Of a DNA stretch of 64,000 nucleotides, positions 1 through 12,196 are shown piece by piece. The DNA lies in contig JAUQWW010000049.1 in NCBI GenBank assembly GCA_030834965.1, positions 39,609 to 103,608 of the forward strand. The letters run 5' to 3'. The translations under genes and the position numbers were made by a program. Under the pieces are notes generated by a model. That model ran no database searches and was not told the DNA's origin. It saw only the letters and a list, made by a program, of their open reading frames with translations. How positions within the stretch are numbered: the first letter of the stretch is position 1; every line of letters starts with the position of its first letter. This DNA comes from Gallionellaceae bacterium (lineage in GTDB: Bacteria; Pseudomonadota; Gammaproteobacteria; Burkholderiales; Gallionellaceae).

Positions 1-1254
1 CGGCGGATCCAGCACGTCATCCGTCAGCAGATAGTCCATCGCCTGGATGCCGGTCGTTGTGCAGTAGCCCAGATAGGTGGCCTGAACCGGTGCGAGCCGG
101 CGCGCGAAGGCAGCCAAGCGCCCGCCATCGGTGTATCCGGCAAGGTCGATCATCACATGCACGCCGTCCGCGGCAACCTTCGCGGCCAGTGCCGAATCGT
201 CGCACCCCTGTACATCGTGCCAGCCATCCGCCAGTGCACGGAATCGCTCCGTCACCGCATCGCCGTTGCGTGCGGTGGAATAGAGATAGACCTTGAAGCG
301 CGAGCGATCCAGCTGGCGCAGCATACCCTCGATGAAGTATGCGACCGGATGCTCGCGGAAGTCGCCGGACAGGAAACCGATACGCAACGGCGCGCCCTCT
401 GCGCGGCTGACGGTGGCGGCAAAGACGGGGCTGTTTCCAAAAGAGCGCCGGGCGAAAGCTTCGTGTTCTGCTTTCACCGCGAGCGGATCGAGCGGCGTGA
501 CGTAGTTGAGGCACAGCAGGTGCGACTCGCGCGCCGCCGGCAAATTGCTGCGGGAAAAAGCGTCCAGTGCGGGCTGCAAATGGCCGGCAGAAAATTGGGC
601 GACGCCTAGGTTGTAAAGCGCCGCGTCATCGCCGGGCTTGGCGTCTACGGCTAACTGCGCATACTTTGCGGCATTGCCGTAGTCGTTGAGCGCGTAGTGG
701 CAGGTGCCGAGATTCAGGTTCAGCGTATAGCCGCTACTACCCCGCTCCAGCGCATGGCGGTATGCATCCAGTGCCTTCTGCGGCTGGCCTGCGCCCTGGT
801 ACGCCATCCCCAGCAGCGTCCAGATTTCGCCGTCGTCTTTCGTTGCCACCAAGGATTCGAGCAGGCGGATCGCCTCCTCGTAATGATCGAGCTGGAGCTG
901 GCACGCGGCCAGGTTGTACACCAGCACCGGATGGGTGGCGGCGGAGACGGAGGCCGCCTTCTCGAACGCCGCGCACGCTTGTTCCAGTTTGCCCTGAGTG
1001 GAAAGCGACAGCCCGAGGTTGTGCCAGCCGTCGGGATTTTTCGGCTGGATCGCGGCGGCCTTGCGGAAGCACGGTTCCGCGCCGGCGTGGTCGTTCAGCA
1101 TACCCTTGGCTTGCCCGAGAGCCAGCCACCCCTCGAACCCCTTGGGAACTTTTGCCACGACCTTCTCAAGGTCTTCCAGCGCTCCGGCCGGATGGCCCGC
1201 GTGGATGTATGCCTGTGCGCGCTGCAAGGCTTTCAGGATTCGTTCCGGGTACAT
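1..1254 (-). CDS. TPR-repeat O-GlcNAc-transferase-like protein (SPINDLY/GT41 family), 3' end outside window
   Basis: The reading frame is open from an ATG at 1254 to the window edge (418 codons), so the C-terminus is missing. Residues 1-240 or so are TPR repeats (repeated W-x-x-L-G and A-x-x-x-Y/F-x-x-A-L patterns). From about residue 290 the GT41 catalytic part begins with RIGFLSGDFREHPV, followed near residues 370-405 by an H-V-M-I-D-L-x-G-Y-T-D segment and PVQATYLGYCTTTG, which are hallmarks of bacterial SPINDLY-type UDP-GlcNAc-dependent glycosyltransferases. Such proteins glycosylate Ser/Thr of cytoplasmic or envelope proteins; the target here is unknown. It is divergent from pdxJ, with a 177-bp gap between the two starts. 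Family assignment is strong, substrate is not known. Confidence 0.85.
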   Translation of the reverse strand, partial: MYPERILKALQRAQAYIHAGHPAGALEDLEKVVAKVPKGFEGWLALGQAKGMLNDHAGAEPCFRKAAAIQPKNPDGWHNLGLSLSTQGKLEQACAAFEKAASVSAATHPVLVYNLAACQLQLDHYEEAIRLLESLVATKDDGEIWTLLGMAYQGAGQPQKALDAYRHALERGSSGYTLNLNLGTCHYALNDYGNAAKYAQLAVDAKPGDDAALYNLGVAQFSAGHLQPALDAFSRSNLPAARESHLLCLNYVTPLDPLAVKAEHEAFARRSFGNSPVFAATVSRAEGAPLRIGFLSGDFREHPVAYFIEGMLRQLDRSRFKVYLYSTARNGDAVTERFRALADGWHDVQGCDDSALAAKVAADGVHVMIDLAGYTDGGRLAAFARRLAPVQATYLGYCTTTGIQAMDYLLTDDVLDPP

Positions 1255-1431
1255 GGGCGAAAGAGGGCAAGAATTCGAGGTTAGAGGCGGACGGTCCGTA
1301 TAATGGGCGCTCATCTTAGCGGCGCGCACCGTGATAAGCAACGCTGCGCCTCTTTGCGGCAGGCGGCCGGTTGCATCCTGAGTGTGCCTCTGCTACGTTA
1401 CGCCCTTGTTTGGAAAGGCTTTGGACTGGAA
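1255..1431. promoter_or_regulatory. divergent intergenic region, candidate -10 for pdxJ
   Basis: Gap between the GT41 gene (minus) and pdxJ (plus). A perfect TATAAT lies at 1299-1304 on the plus strand. The best -35 is a poor TTCGAG at 1274-1279 with a 19-nt spacer, so the promoter is only a candidate. An in-frame upstream extension of pdxJ to 1303 exists but has no homologous-looking N-terminus. Confidence 0.3.
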
Positions 1432-2148
1432 ATGATAAAACTCGGATTGAACATAGATCATGTCGCCACGCTGCGCCAGGTGCGCGGCGCGCGTTACCCC
1501 AACGTGGTTCGCGCCGCGCTGGTTTGCGAGGAGGCGGGGGCAGATGCAATCACCCTGCACCTGCGCGAGGACCGCCGCCATATTCAGGACAGGGATGTGG
1601 AAATCCTGCGCGCCATGCTGCAGACGCGCATGAACCTGGAGAGTGCAGTCACCGACGAAATGATCGATATTGCATTGCGCATCAAGCCGCATGATCTTTG
1701 CCTGGTGCCGGAGCGGCGCGAGGAACTCACGACCGAAGGCGGGCTGGATGTGGTGCGCCACTTTGATAGCGTCAAGCACGCCACGGAGCGTTGTCTTGCT
1801 GCGGGTATCCGCGTCTCATTGTTTATCGACGCGGACGAAAAGCAGCTGGATGCCGCAAAGAAGCTCGGCGCGCCGGTGGTGGAAATCCATACTGGCAAAT
1901 ATGCCGATGCCGACAGCGTGTCGGAGCGGGAGCATGAACTGGAGCGCATCCGGCGCGCGGCGATCCATGCCCATGCACTGGGCTTGCAGGTGAATGCCGG
2001 GCACGGACTGAATTACCACAACGTGCGGCCCATTGTTGCCATCCCCAACATCTGCGAGCTCAACATCGGGCACGCCATCATCGCCGAGGCCGTATTCATC
2101 GGGCTGGAACAGGCAGTGAAGAAAATGAAGACGCTGCTGCTTGCATGA
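1432..2148 (+). CDS. pdxJ: pyridoxine 5'-phosphate synthase
   Basis: Condenses 1-deoxy-D-xylulose 5-phosphate with 3-amino-2-oxopropyl phosphate to pyridoxine 5'-phosphate, the last step of DXP-dependent vitamin B6 synthesis in the cytoplasm. The 238-residue product starts [16 protein letters not shown], the canonical PdxJ N-terminus, and contains [13 protein letters not shown] and the glycine-rich phosphate-binding end (NAGHGLNY, then [17 protein letters not shown]). The frame is open upstream to 1303, but the family start is the ATG at 1432. It overlaps acpS by 4 bp (ATGA), so the two are translationally coupled, an arrangement common in proteobacteria. Confidence 0.97.
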   Translation: MIKLGLNIDHVATLRQVRGARYPNVVRAALVCEEAGADAITLHLREDRRHIQDRDVEILRAMLQTRMNLESAVTDEMIDIALRIKPHDLCLVPERREELTTEGGLDVVRHFDSVKHATERCLAAGIRVSLFIDADEKQLDAAKKLGAPVVEIHTGKYADADSVSEREHELERIRRAAIHAHALGLQVNAGHGLNYHNVRPIVAIPNICELNIGHAIIAEAVFIGLEQAVKKMKTLLLA

Positions 2149-2525
2149 TTTTCGGCATCGGCACCGACATTGTTTCCCATGCACGCATCGAAGCGATGCA
2201 TGTGCGCTACGGCGTGCGCTTCGCGCAGCGCGTGCTGAGCCCTGTGGAATTGCCGGATTACCACAACTCTAACCAGCCTGTGCGCCTGCTCATGAAACGC
2301 TTCGCCGCCAAGGAGGCGCTGGCCAAGGCAGCGGGCAGCGGCCTGCGTCATCCCGTCACGCTACAGCACATCGTTGTGACACACGATGCGCTCGGCAAGC
2401 CAACTTTCGCGTTCGATGCGGAGCTGAACGCACACTTCATGCAATTGGGTATAACGCGCCACCATCTCAGCATCAGCGACGAACGCGATGCTGCCGTGGC
2501 ATTTGTGATTCTGGAAAAAGATTAA
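2145..2525 (+). CDS. acpS: holo-[acyl-carrier-protein] synthase
   Basis: Transfers the 4'-phosphopantetheine group from CoA to the serine of apo-ACP, activating fatty acid synthesis. The 126-residue product has the AcpS signatures [15 protein letters not shown] at the N-terminus (Mg-binding Asp in GTDI) and [15 protein letters not shown] (WxxKEA-type motif) near residue 55. Length is normal for the family. The start codon lies inside the end of pdxJ. Confidence 0.97.
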   Translation: MIFGIGTDIVSHARIEAMHVRYGVRFAQRVLSPVELPDYHNSNQPVRLLMKRFAAKEALAKAAGSGLRHPVTLQHIVVTHDALGKPTFAFDAELNAHFMQLGITRHHLSISDERDAAVAFVILEKD

Positions 2526-2535
2526 AACCGTCAGT

Positions 2536-2633
2536 CCCTTCCCCCTTGCAGGGGGAAGGTTAGGAAGGGGGTAGAGTAGTGTATAAGCCAAGTTTCCACC
2601 CCCTCCCCAACCCTCCCCCTCACAGGGGGAGGG
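2536..2633. repeat. REP-like pair of inverted GC-rich palindromes
   Basis: Two units face each other between acpS and nagZ. Unit 1 (2536-2572) contains a stem of CTTCCCCC/GGGGGAAG around a 5-nt loop; unit 2 (2598-2633) contains CCCTCCCCC/GGGGGAGGG around TCACA. The reverse complement of unit 1 resembles unit 2 throughout, so the whole is a large inverted repeat. This matches the dispersed intergenic palindromes (REP/BIME-like) seen in many proteobacterial genomes; it may also terminate or stabilise the pdxJ-acpS transcript. Confidence 0.75.
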
Positions 2634-2668
2634 AGATATCGCACTAATTGATTTTTTGAGGAGATAGT

Positions 2669-3718
2669 ATGGGCTTGGGGCCGGTCATGCTGGACATTCT
2701 GGGAACGAACCTCACGGCTGAGGATGAGGCGCGCTTGCGTCATCCGCTGGTGGGCGGCGTTATTCTGTTTACGCGCAATTACACCTCGCCGCGCCAGCTC
2801 ACCGAGCTGACTGCCAGCATCCGCGCGCTGCGCAGCCCCGCGCTGCTGATTGCGGTGGACCATGAGGGCGGACGTGTGCAGCGTTTCCGTGACGGATTTA
2901 CCCGCATTCCGGCGATGCGTGAACTGGGCAAGATCTGGGATGAACACCCCAAGCGCGCCAAGCATCTGGCGCAGCACGCGGGTTATGTACTGGCAGCCGA
3001 GTTGCGCGCATGTGGGGTGGATTTCAGTTTTACGCCGGTACTTGATGTGGATTTCGGCAGCAGCGGAGTAATCGGCGACCGCGCGTTCCATTCCGACCCT
3101 CAGGCCATCGCCGAGCTGGCGCACAGCCTGCTGGTGGGGATGAGGCACGGCGGCATGCACACGGTGGGCAAACATTTTCCGGGACACGGTTTTGTGCGCG
3201 CCGATTCGCACCTGGAAATTCCGGTGGATGAGCGCAGCTATACCGACATTGAGCTGTGCGACCTGGTTCCGTTCCGCCAGATGGTGAATTACGGCCTGAC
3301 TGCAGTCATGCCCGCCCACGTGATCTATCCCAAGGTGGATAAGTATCCGGCGGGTTTTTCGAAAATATGGCTGAAGGATGTGCTGCGCGGTGAGCTGGGT
3401 TTCGAGGGGTGCATTTTCAGCGACGACCTCAGCATGGAAGGCGCGACCGTAGCGGGCGGCATCGTGCAACGTGCCGAAGCGGCGCTGCAAGCCGGCTGCG
3501 ACATGGTGCTGGTATGCAACAGGCCCGATCTGGCGGATGAACTGCTGGCCGGGCTGAGCTGGGAGATGCCGGCAACCGGCAAGGCGCGCCTGGCGCAGAT
3601 GCGTGGCCGCCCCCACGCGGGTACGCTGGTGCAGCTGCACGAGCAGACTGAATTCGTGAAGGCGGTGCACGAAGTTGCCAGCATAGGCACAGGCACTGCC
3701 GAGCTGCCGCTGGCATAG
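2669..3718 (+). CDS. nagZ: beta-N-acetylhexosaminidase (GH3)
   Basis: Removes N-acetylglucosamine from 1,6-anhydro-muropeptides in cytoplasmic cell-wall recycling. The 349-residue, single-domain GH3 protein shows [14 protein letters not shown] near residue 70, the catalytic-loop motif KHFPGHG near residue 170 and SDDLSMEGA near residue 250, which carries the nucleophile Asp. There is no signal peptide, as expected. A good ribosome site (GAGGAGAT) precedes the ATG. It sits after pdxJ-acpS, a frequent neighbourhood in betaproteobacteria. Confidence 0.96.
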   Translation: MGLGPVMLDILGTNLTAEDEARLRHPLVGGVILFTRNYTSPRQLTELTASIRALRSPALLIAVDHEGGRVQRFRDGFTRIPAMRELGKIWDEHPKRAKHLAQHAGYVLAAELRACGVDFSFTPVLDVDFGSSGVIGDRAFHSDPQAIAELAHSLLVGMRHGGMHTVGKHFPGHGFVRADSHLEIPVDERSYTDIELCDLVPFRQMVNYGLTAVMPAHVIYPKVDKYPAGFSKIWLKDVLRGELGFEGCIFSDDLSMEGATVAGGIVQRAEAALQAGCDMVLVCNRPDLADELLAGLSWEMPATGKARLAQMRGRPHAGTLVQLHEQTEFVKAVHEVASIGTGTAELPLA

Positions 3719-3756
3719 CAGCCTCGTCTAGTGGAGTGTCTTCAATCGGGGTGCTT

Positions 3757-3785
3757 TTGCAATTTCACGGCGCACTTGCGATAAT
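3757..3785 (+). promoter_or_regulatory. sigma-70-type promoter upstream of zipA
   Basis: TTGCAA at 3757-3762, a 17-nt spacer, and GATAAT at 3780-3785. It lies 57 bp before the zipA start in the 124-bp nagZ-zipA gap. Confidence 0.55.
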
Positions 3786-3842
3786 CCGGTGCCGGCGCAT
3801 TGCGCCTGGCAAGCATAAAAATAACCTGGCACGAACATCCAT

Positions 3843-7038
<3,196 letters not shown>

Positions 7039-7078
7039 AAAACGGGCTTCATCAATTTGATGTGAAGGAGAGGGCGTA

Positions 7079-7948
7079 GTGAGAAAGGTGACTAAAGCTG
7101 TCTTTCCCGTGGCTGGGTTGGGCAGCCGCTTCCTGCCCGCTACCAAGGCTAGTCCCAAGGAGATGATGCCGGTGGTGGACAAGCCGCTGATTCAGTATGC
7201 GGTGGAAGAGGCGGTGGCGGCGGGCATCACCGACATGGTGTTCATCACCGGGCGCAACAAGCGCGCCATCGAAGACCATTTTGACACTGCTTACGAGATT
7301 GAAGCGGAACTTGCGGCACGCGGCAAGACCGAGCTGTTGCGCGCGGTGCAGGAGGTCATCCCGAAGCACGTGAATTGCATTTACATTCGCCAGTCTGAGC
7401 CGCTCGGGCTGGGCCATGCGGTGCTGTGTGCGCAACCGGTGGTGCAGGATGAGCCGTTTGCGGTGATTCTTGCCGACGATTTGATTGATGGCGAGATACC
7501 CATCATGAAGCAGATGGTGGAGGTGTATGGGCGTTATGGCTGCTCGGTGCTGGGGGTGCAGGATGTACCGCGCGCACAGACCGGGCAATATGGCATCGTC
7601 AGCAGCAGCAAGCTGGAAGAGGATGTGGAGCAGGTGCACGGCATTGTCGAGAAGCCCAGCCCGGAAGCGGCGCCTTCCACCCTGGCGGTGGTCGGGCGCT
7701 ATGTGCTGACATCGCGCATCTTTCATCATCTGACACAAGTGCAGGCAGGTGCAGGCGGCGAAATCCAGTTGACCGACGGTATAGCGGCATTGTTGCAGGA
7801 AGAGAAATTCCTGGCCTATCGCTTTGATGGCATTCGTTACGATTGCGGCTCCAAGCTGGGTTATCTCAAGGCAACGGTGGCGTTCGGCCTGAAGCATCCG
7901 GAGCTGAGCGGAGAGTTTGCCGCTTACCTGGCAACGATTAAATGCTAA
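7079..7948 (+). CDS. galU: UTP-glucose-1-phosphate uridylyltransferase
   Basis: Makes UDP-glucose from UTP and glucose 1-phosphate for envelope polysaccharides. The 289-residue protein opens with the nucleotidyltransferase signature [20 protein letters not shown] and has [15 protein letters not shown] near residue 60 and [10 protein letters not shown] near residue 135. The start is GTG at 7079, preceded by AAGGAGAG at a good distance. It overlaps the next gene by 7 bp. Confidence 0.96.
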   Translation: MRKVTKAVFPVAGLGSRFLPATKASPKEMMPVVDKPLIQYAVEEAVAAGITDMVFITGRNKRAIEDHFDTAYEIEAELAARGKTELLRAVQEVIPKHVNCIYIRQSEPLGLGHAVLCAQPVVQDEPFAVILADDLIDGEIPIMKQMVEVYGRYGCSVLGVQDVPRAQTGQYGIVSSSKLEEDVEQVHGIVEKPSPEAAPSTLAVVGRYVLTSRIFHHLTQVQAGAGGEIQLTDGIAALLQEEKFLAYRFDGIRYDCGSKLGYLKATVAFGLKHPELSGEFAAYLATIKC

Positions 7949-8547
7949 TCTCCGATCAGCAGGCACGCGACACCCTGCAACAGGCCGAACTGATCTGTTC
8001 TGCGGAAGAGGTGCGTGCGGCTGTGGTGCGCGTTGCGCAGGAAATTAATGCTGCGCTGGCAGGCGCGCACCCGTTGGTGTTGTCGGTGATGGGCGGGGCG
8101 GTAGTGTTCACCGGCCAGCTGTTGCCGATGCTCACCTTTCCGCTCGACTTCGATTATGTGCATGTATCGCGCTATGGCAGCAGCCAGCAGGGGGGAACAT
8201 TGCACTGGAAGGTCGAGCCGCGCGAAAATGTGCGCGGCAAGGTGGTGCTGGTTCTGGACGACGTCCTCGACGAGGGCGAAACGCTGGCTGCAATCAGGCA
8301 GCGCGTGATGGACCTGGGGGCCGCCGGGTTTTACTGTGCAGTGTTTGCCGACAAGCGAAATGGCCGAGTCAAGCCAATCCGCGCCGATTTTGTCGGAATG
8401 GAACTGCCGAACCGTTTTGTGTTCGGTTTTGGCATGGATATTCATGGTGCGTGGCGCAACCTGCCCGCGATTTATGCAGTGTCCGAGAGTGGCGGAACAC
8501 CCGGGACTGGCGAAACGTCCCCGAATGACGAAACAAGGAAAAAGTAG
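7942..8547 (+). CDS. hpt: hypoxanthine-guanine phosphoribosyltransferase
   Basis: Converts hypoxanthine or guanine plus PRPP to IMP or GMP. The 201-residue product carries the type I PRT fold: [16 protein letters not shown] near residue 50, [17 protein letters not shown], and the PRPP-binding loop [15 protein letters not shown] near residue 100. The last 15 or so residues are non-conserved. It starts inside the end of galU and ends 1 bp before the methylthioinosine phosphorylase gene, whose product hypoxanthine is its substrate. Confidence 0.92.
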   Translation: MLISDQQARDTLQQAELICSAEEVRAAVVRVAQEINAALAGAHPLVLSVMGGAVVFTGQLLPMLTFPLDFDYVHVSRYGSSQQGGTLHWKVEPRENVRGKVVLVLDDVLDEGETLAAIRQRVMDLGAAGFYCAVFADKRNGRVKPIRADFVGMELPNRFVFGFGMDIHGAWRNLPAIYAVSESGGTPGTGETSPNDETRKK

Positions 8548-8548
8548 A

Positions 8549-9295
8549 ATGCTGGCAATTATTGGTGGTACAGGACTGACCCAGTTGGCGAATCTGGTAA
8601 TTTCACATCGCCAGGTGATGCGCACGCCGTATGGCGAGCCTTCCGGTGCGATCACTTTCGGCCATTTGCAGCAGCACGAGGTGATGTTCATTGCGCGCCA
8701 CGGCTACGGGCATACCATCCCGCCGCATGAGGTGAATTACCGCGCAAACCTGTGGGCGTTGCACGATCAGGGTGCGAAGCGCGTGATCTCGGTGGCGGCG
8801 GTGGGGGGGATACGCGCCGACCTGTCGCCCGGCGATATCGTCGTACCGGATCAGATCATCGACTATACCTACGGACGGCAATTTACCTACTTTGACGGAA
8901 AAGACCGATCGGTGACGCACATCGATTTTACCCGGCCTTATACCCAGGAACTGCGCCAGCAGATACTCGATGCCGCGAAGCGCGCCAACGAGGCTTGTCG
9001 GGATGGCGGCGTGTATGCCGCCACGCAGGGTCCGCGCCTGGAGACGGCGGCGGAGGTCAATCGCCTGGAGCGTGATGGCGCTGATATGGCTGGCATGACC
9101 TGCATGCCGGAAGCTGCACTGGCCCGGGAGCTCGGCCTGAGTTACGCCACGATTGCGGTGGTGGTGAATCATGCTGCCGGACGCGGCAGCAGCCGCGATG
9201 GCGTGCATCTGGAGAGTATCAGCACGGTGGTGCAGCCTGCCATGGCGCGCGTGCGCAACATTCTGGAATGCGTGGTGGGAAGCGATGGCGATTAA
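8549..9295 (+). CDS. S-methyl-5'-thioinosine phosphorylase
   Basis: Phosphorolyses 5'-methylthioinosine to hypoxanthine and 5-methylthioribose 1-phosphate, part of the methylthioadenosine salvage variant with an inosine intermediate. The 248-residue protein belongs to the PNP/MTAP family: [11 protein letters not shown] at the N-terminus, [54 protein letters not shown] and [13 protein letters not shown]. From memory it closely resembles the Pseudomonas aeruginosa enzyme (PA3004 type) rather than eukaryotic MTAP. Conserved sequence begins at 8549. It overlaps def by 11 bp. Confidence 0.88.
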   Translation: MLAIIGGTGLTQLANLVISHRQVMRTPYGEPSGAITFGHLQQHEVMFIARHGYGHTIPPHEVNYRANLWALHDQGAKRVISVAAVGGIRADLSPGDIVVPDQIIDYTYGRQFTYFDGKDRSVTHIDFTRPYTQELRQQILDAAKRANEACRDGGVYAATQGPRLETAAEVNRLERDGADMAGMTCMPEAALARELGLSYATIAVVVNHAAGRGSSRDGVHLESISTVVQPAMARVRNILECVVGSDGD

Positions 9296-9821
9296 AGAAG
9301 TGCTGCGCATGGGAGATGTGCGCCTGTTGCGCCGGGCGGACGAGGTGACTGCATTTGATACGCCGGATCTACACGCCTTGCTGACTGATATGTACAACAC
9401 GATGCGCGCGCTGGAGGGGGCGGGACTGGCTGCGCCACAGATCGGCGTAAACCTGCGCGTGGTAATTTTTGGCGTGGATAGCAACCCGCGCTATCCCGAG
9501 GCAGAAACGGTTCCGCACACGGTATTGATCAATCCCGTCATCACCCCTGCAGGTAATGACATGGAAGAAGGATGGGAAGGATGTCTGAGTGTGCCGGGAA
9601 TGCGCGGGCTGGTGCCACGCTATGCAACCATCCGCTATCAGGGGCAAGACCAGTCTGGTGCGCCGATAGACCGTACTGTGCGTGGCTTCCACGCCCGCGT
9701 GGTGCAGCACGAGTGCGACCATCTGGATGGAATTCTATATCCGATGCGCGTGAAAGATATGCGCTTCTTTGGGTTTCAAGATGTATTATTCCCTGATGGG
9801 CAATATCCTTTAAGTGAATGA
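9285..9821 (+). CDS. def: peptide deformylase, 3' end supplied by the integrated element
   Basis: Removes the formyl group from nascent N-terminal methionine. The 178-residue protein has all three catalytic motifs: [18 protein letters not shown] and HECDHLDG with the metal-binding Cys and two His. The last 26 residues (from Pro153) lie beyond the 9-bp att core at 9741-9749 and use AT-richer codons (GTA, TTA, CCT, GAT) than the GC-rich upstream part. The original host 3' end is found at 23743-23820. The gene is therefore a functional-looking chimera of host and element sequence. Start at 9285 fits the family [10 protein letters not shown] start. Confidence 0.93.
   Translation: MAIKEVLRMGDVRLLRRADEVTAFDTPDLHALLTDMYNTMRALEGAGLAAPQIGVNLRVVIFGVDSNPRYPEAETVPHTVLINPVITPAGNDMEEGWEGCLSVPGMRGLVPRYATIRYQGQDQSGAPIDRTVRGFHARVVQHECDHLDGILYPMRVKDMRFFGFQDVLFPDGQYPLSE
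9741..9749. other. left attachment-site core (attL) in def
   Basis: CCGATGCGC (codons Pro-Met-Arg of def) is repeated exactly at 23743-23751. The preceding codon is TAT here and TAC at the right end, so 11 of 12 bases match. Similarity at DNA level stops right after the core although the encoded peptides remain alike. Confidence 0.75.
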
Positions 9822-9897
9822 TGTATATCGAAAAATAGACGAATTGAAACCAGCCGAGACAGCATGAAACAGGGCTTGCAGTTTCTAGAAAAATTGT

Positions 9898-9950
9898 GTA
9901 ACGTTGTGGGTAATTCATGCTGTTACCCAATTTCTGATGTGGGTAACGTT
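9898..9950. repeat. repeat cluster upstream of the integrase gene
   Basis: GTGGGTAA occurs at 9906-9913 and 9939-9946, with an inverted copy (TTACCCA) at 9923-9929. GTAACGTT occurs at 9898-9905 and 9943-9950. The copies are about 16-17 bp apart. Position between attL and int suits integrase arm-binding sites or an operator for the AlpA-like protein; which of these is not decidable from sequence. The remaining part of the 142-bp gap (9822-9897) shows nothing else. Confidence 0.5.
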
Positions 9951-9963
9951 TTTGGAGCCCACT

Positions 9964-11244
9964 ATGTCGCTGAAAAAATCCGATATCGAAGCCGCAAAAC
10001 CGCAGGACAAGCCCTATCGCTTGGCTGACCGCGATGGTCTCTATCTGGATGTCCGCGCCAAGTCGAAATCCTGGCGCTACCGCTACCGCTTTGCCGGCAA
10101 GGAAAATATATGCACCCTCGGGCGTTATCCCGAAATGGGGCGCGACGAAGCGCGCGAAGCGCTGATCGCAGTACGCAAACTGCTGGCGCAAGGCAAGGAC
10201 CCGAGCAAGGAAAAAAAGCTGGAGCGTATTCGCGCTGGCCACCAGAACGCACAAACCTTTCGCGCCATCTTTGATGAATGGGTTGCCTCGCGCACTTGGG
10301 CCGAATCGACCAAGCGCAACCGTCTGGCGCAGATCGAATTCCATGTCCTGCCATACCTGGGGCCGCTGCCTGTGCGGGAAATCACTTCCATGCACGTCCT
10401 CGACGTATTGCGCCGGGCGGGAAAGCCTGCGCAAAGCACCAAGAAGGCGGGCAGGGGTGCACGGGTGCGCGATGTCGGCAGCCCGAACGTTGCCCGCCGG
10501 TTACGCCATTACATTGCCAGCGTCTTCAATGTAGCCATTGCCACTGGACGCGCCGACAACAATCCTGCAGGCTCGCTACGCGAAGTGCTCACACCGGCCG
10601 TCAAGGCTGCGCACAAAACCCCGTTGAAGCCCAAGCAGATCGGCGAATTCTTGCGCGCCCTCGACGGCTACCGTGGTGATCCCAAGACGGTATTGGCATT
10701 CCGTCTGCTGTGGTGGTCTATGCTTCGGCCAGGGGAGGTGGTTGCGGCTCATTGGGATGAGTTCGATTTGGAGGCGGCGACATGGACTATCCCGCGCGCG
10801 CGGATGAAGCATAAGAACCCGCACCTCCCGCCGCACATCGTCCCCTTGCCGCACCAGGCAGTAGAAAAGCTTCAAGCGTGGAAAGACTTTACAGGAGGCA
10901 TCGGGCACCTGTTCCCGCACCGCGACAAGCCCGGAACTCCCATGATAGCCAGCACACTTGGCAAGGTGCATGCGCGCATGAAGGGCCTCGATTTTGCATA
11001 CTCGCCACACGCGACCCGCACCACCGCCTCGACACACTTGAACCAGTTGGGATACCGCTACGATGCCATCGAAAAGCAGCTCGATCACGAAGACCGCGAC
11101 GCGATCCGCCGCGCATACAACCGGGCCGACTATCTCGACGAGCGGCGCCAGATGATGCAGCAGTGGGCGGATATGTTGGATGAATGGAAGTCTGGCGGGA
11201 AGGTGATTCCCGTTGGCGTACGCAAGAGCAGCACGGCGACCTGA
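9964..11244 (+). CDS. tyrosine-recombinase integrase, P4 type
   Basis: Catalyses site-specific integration and excision of the element. The 426-residue protein has the N-terminal arm-binding DUF4102-like region (DIEAAKPQDKPYRLADRDGL, TLGRYPEMGRDEAR), a SAM-like core-binding region (about 90-190) and the catalytic domain with Arg in LRPGEV, HATR in place of the usual HGFR, QLDH, and the nucleophile Tyr in AYNRADYLDERRQMMQQWAD. It lies 142 bp after def and reads in the same direction, as usual for integrases next to attL. The frame is open to 9904, but the ATG at 9964 follows a GGAG and begins the family-like sequence. Confidence 0.93.
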   Translation: MSLKKSDIEAAKPQDKPYRLADRDGLYLDVRAKSKSWRYRYRFAGKENICTLGRYPEMGRDEAREALIAVRKLLAQGKDPSKEKKLERIRAGHQNAQTFRAIFDEWVASRTWAESTKRNRLAQIEFHVLPYLGPLPVREITSMHVLDVLRRAGKPAQSTKKAGRGARVRDVGSPNVARRLRHYIASVFNVAIATGRADNNPAGSLREVLTPAVKAAHKTPLKPKQIGEFLRALDGYRGDPKTVLAFRLLWWSMLRPGEVVAAHWDEFDLEAATWTIPRARMKHKNPHLPPHIVPLPHQAVEKLQAWKDFTGGIGHLFPHRDKPGTPMIASTLGKVHARMKGLDFAYSPHATRTTASTHLNQLGYRYDAIEKQLDHEDRDAIRRAYNRADYLDERRQMMQQWADMLDEWKSGGKVIPVGVRKSSTAT

Positions 11245-11334
11245 CCGTTTCAGGCAAAGCGGGGCGGCACGATGCGGACACACCGCGCCACCCCTACCAC
11301 AATGTAGCACCCAACATCAAAGGAGACATACATC

Positions 11335-12105
11335 ATGGATAACGGCAATTTTACATTAACAAGCACCGAAGAAACGCGCGCCGGGGCGATGGCCTGCCTG
11401 GAAGCACTGCGGGCCATACAAAAAATTGCGGAAGATCCCAACCCCGATCGTTCGAAAGCAGGGTGGTGGCTCGAAAAAGATAACGCAGTAGCGGTCATGC
11501 TTCGTGCGGCGGGGAATCCGGGCGGTTTCATGGCGGGTTTTATTGCCACTCTTGCTGAGTATGTAAAGGACGATCTCTCTAGCGTCGGTTGCTATCCAGA
11601 TGGTTGGGAAAAGCCGGAAGCCGCCATGACAGACGAGGAAAAGATAGCTTCGCGTGTCAGGCTTGATGAAGAGGTGGCGAGTACTGTTGAGAATGGCTGC
11701 GTTACCGAAGAAGAAAAAGAGCAGTCATATCAAGAAGCCGCTGCGCAGGCCAGAAAATCAATTAGTGAGATGTTCAACAGCGCGAAAAACTTTGGGAGCG
11801 CATGCGCGAGGCATGTCACGAAAATAGCACCTATCCTGGTGGTGGACGCAGACGGCTATTCTTTCGGAGAAAAAACGGCGGAAAAAATCGGCCAATCGAT
11901 CACTGCATTGGGCGAAATTATCAGGGGCGGCGAGATTGTGTTTTTCCCTGCAATCCACGAGCAGTGCCGCAACGAGATCGTGGCCAAAGCATTCCAAGGG
12001 TGCCGGTACTATTTTACCGAGACTGAAATGGAAGCCAATATCCAGAGGTTCATGACCGAATCGCTTGCAGCCAAAAGCGATGCAGAGACAACAGTTTCCG
12101 CTTGA
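11335..12105 (+). CDS. hypothetical protein of the element (cargo)
   Basis: 256-residue acidic protein, not recognised. Preceded by a good AAAGGAGA ribosome site. The first 90 residues are helical-looking, the middle (about 95-150) is rich in Glu and Lys, and residues 160-190 contain APILVVDADGYSFGEK. There are no transmembrane segments, signal peptide or nuclease motif that I can see. It lies between int and the alpA-like gene, a position where satellites and prophages often carry accessory or defence genes; that role is only a guess. Confidence 0.65.
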   Translation: MDNGNFTLTSTEETRAGAMACLEALRAIQKIAEDPNPDRSKAGWWLEKDNAVAVMLRAAGNPGGFMAGFIATLAEYVKDDLSSVGCYPDGWEKPEAAMTDEEKIASRVRLDEEVASTVENGCVTEEEKEQSYQEAAAQARKSISEMFNSAKNFGSACARHVTKIAPILVVDADGYSFGEKTAEKIGQSITALGEIIRGGEIVFFPAIHEQCRNEIVAKAFQGCRYYFTETEMEANIQRFMTESLAAKSDAETTVSA

Positions 12106-12111
12106 GGCAAT

Positions 12112-12152
12112 GTCCGGCCAGACACCCTGGCCGGACCGCCGCGTTAGCGGCG
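12112..12152. promoter_or_regulatory. two tandem perfect hairpins between cargo genes
   Basis: Hairpin 1 has a 10-bp stem GTCCGGCCAG (12112-12121) and its complement at 12127-12136 around a 5-nt loop. Hairpin 2 follows directly: CGCCGC (12137-12142), loop GTTA, GCGGCG (12147-12152). They begin 7 bp after the stop of the previous gene. No T-tract follows, so they may act as an RNA stabiliser, a weak or factor-dependent terminator, or a protein-binding site. Confidence 0.6.
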
Positions 12153-12196
12153 CAAGCGCGAATATTTACTGGCATTACATCAACCAAGAGGCTGAC

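Noticed and set aside
2531..3670. 379-codon minus-strand open frame opposite nagZ
   Set aside because: NagZ on the plus strand has catalytic motifs and a ribosome site; the minus frame has neither.
12112..12152. Possible integron attC site
   Set aside because: The paired hairpins include GTTA but lack the paired RYYYAAC/GTTRRRY ends and the bulged bottom strand of attC; treated only as hairpins.
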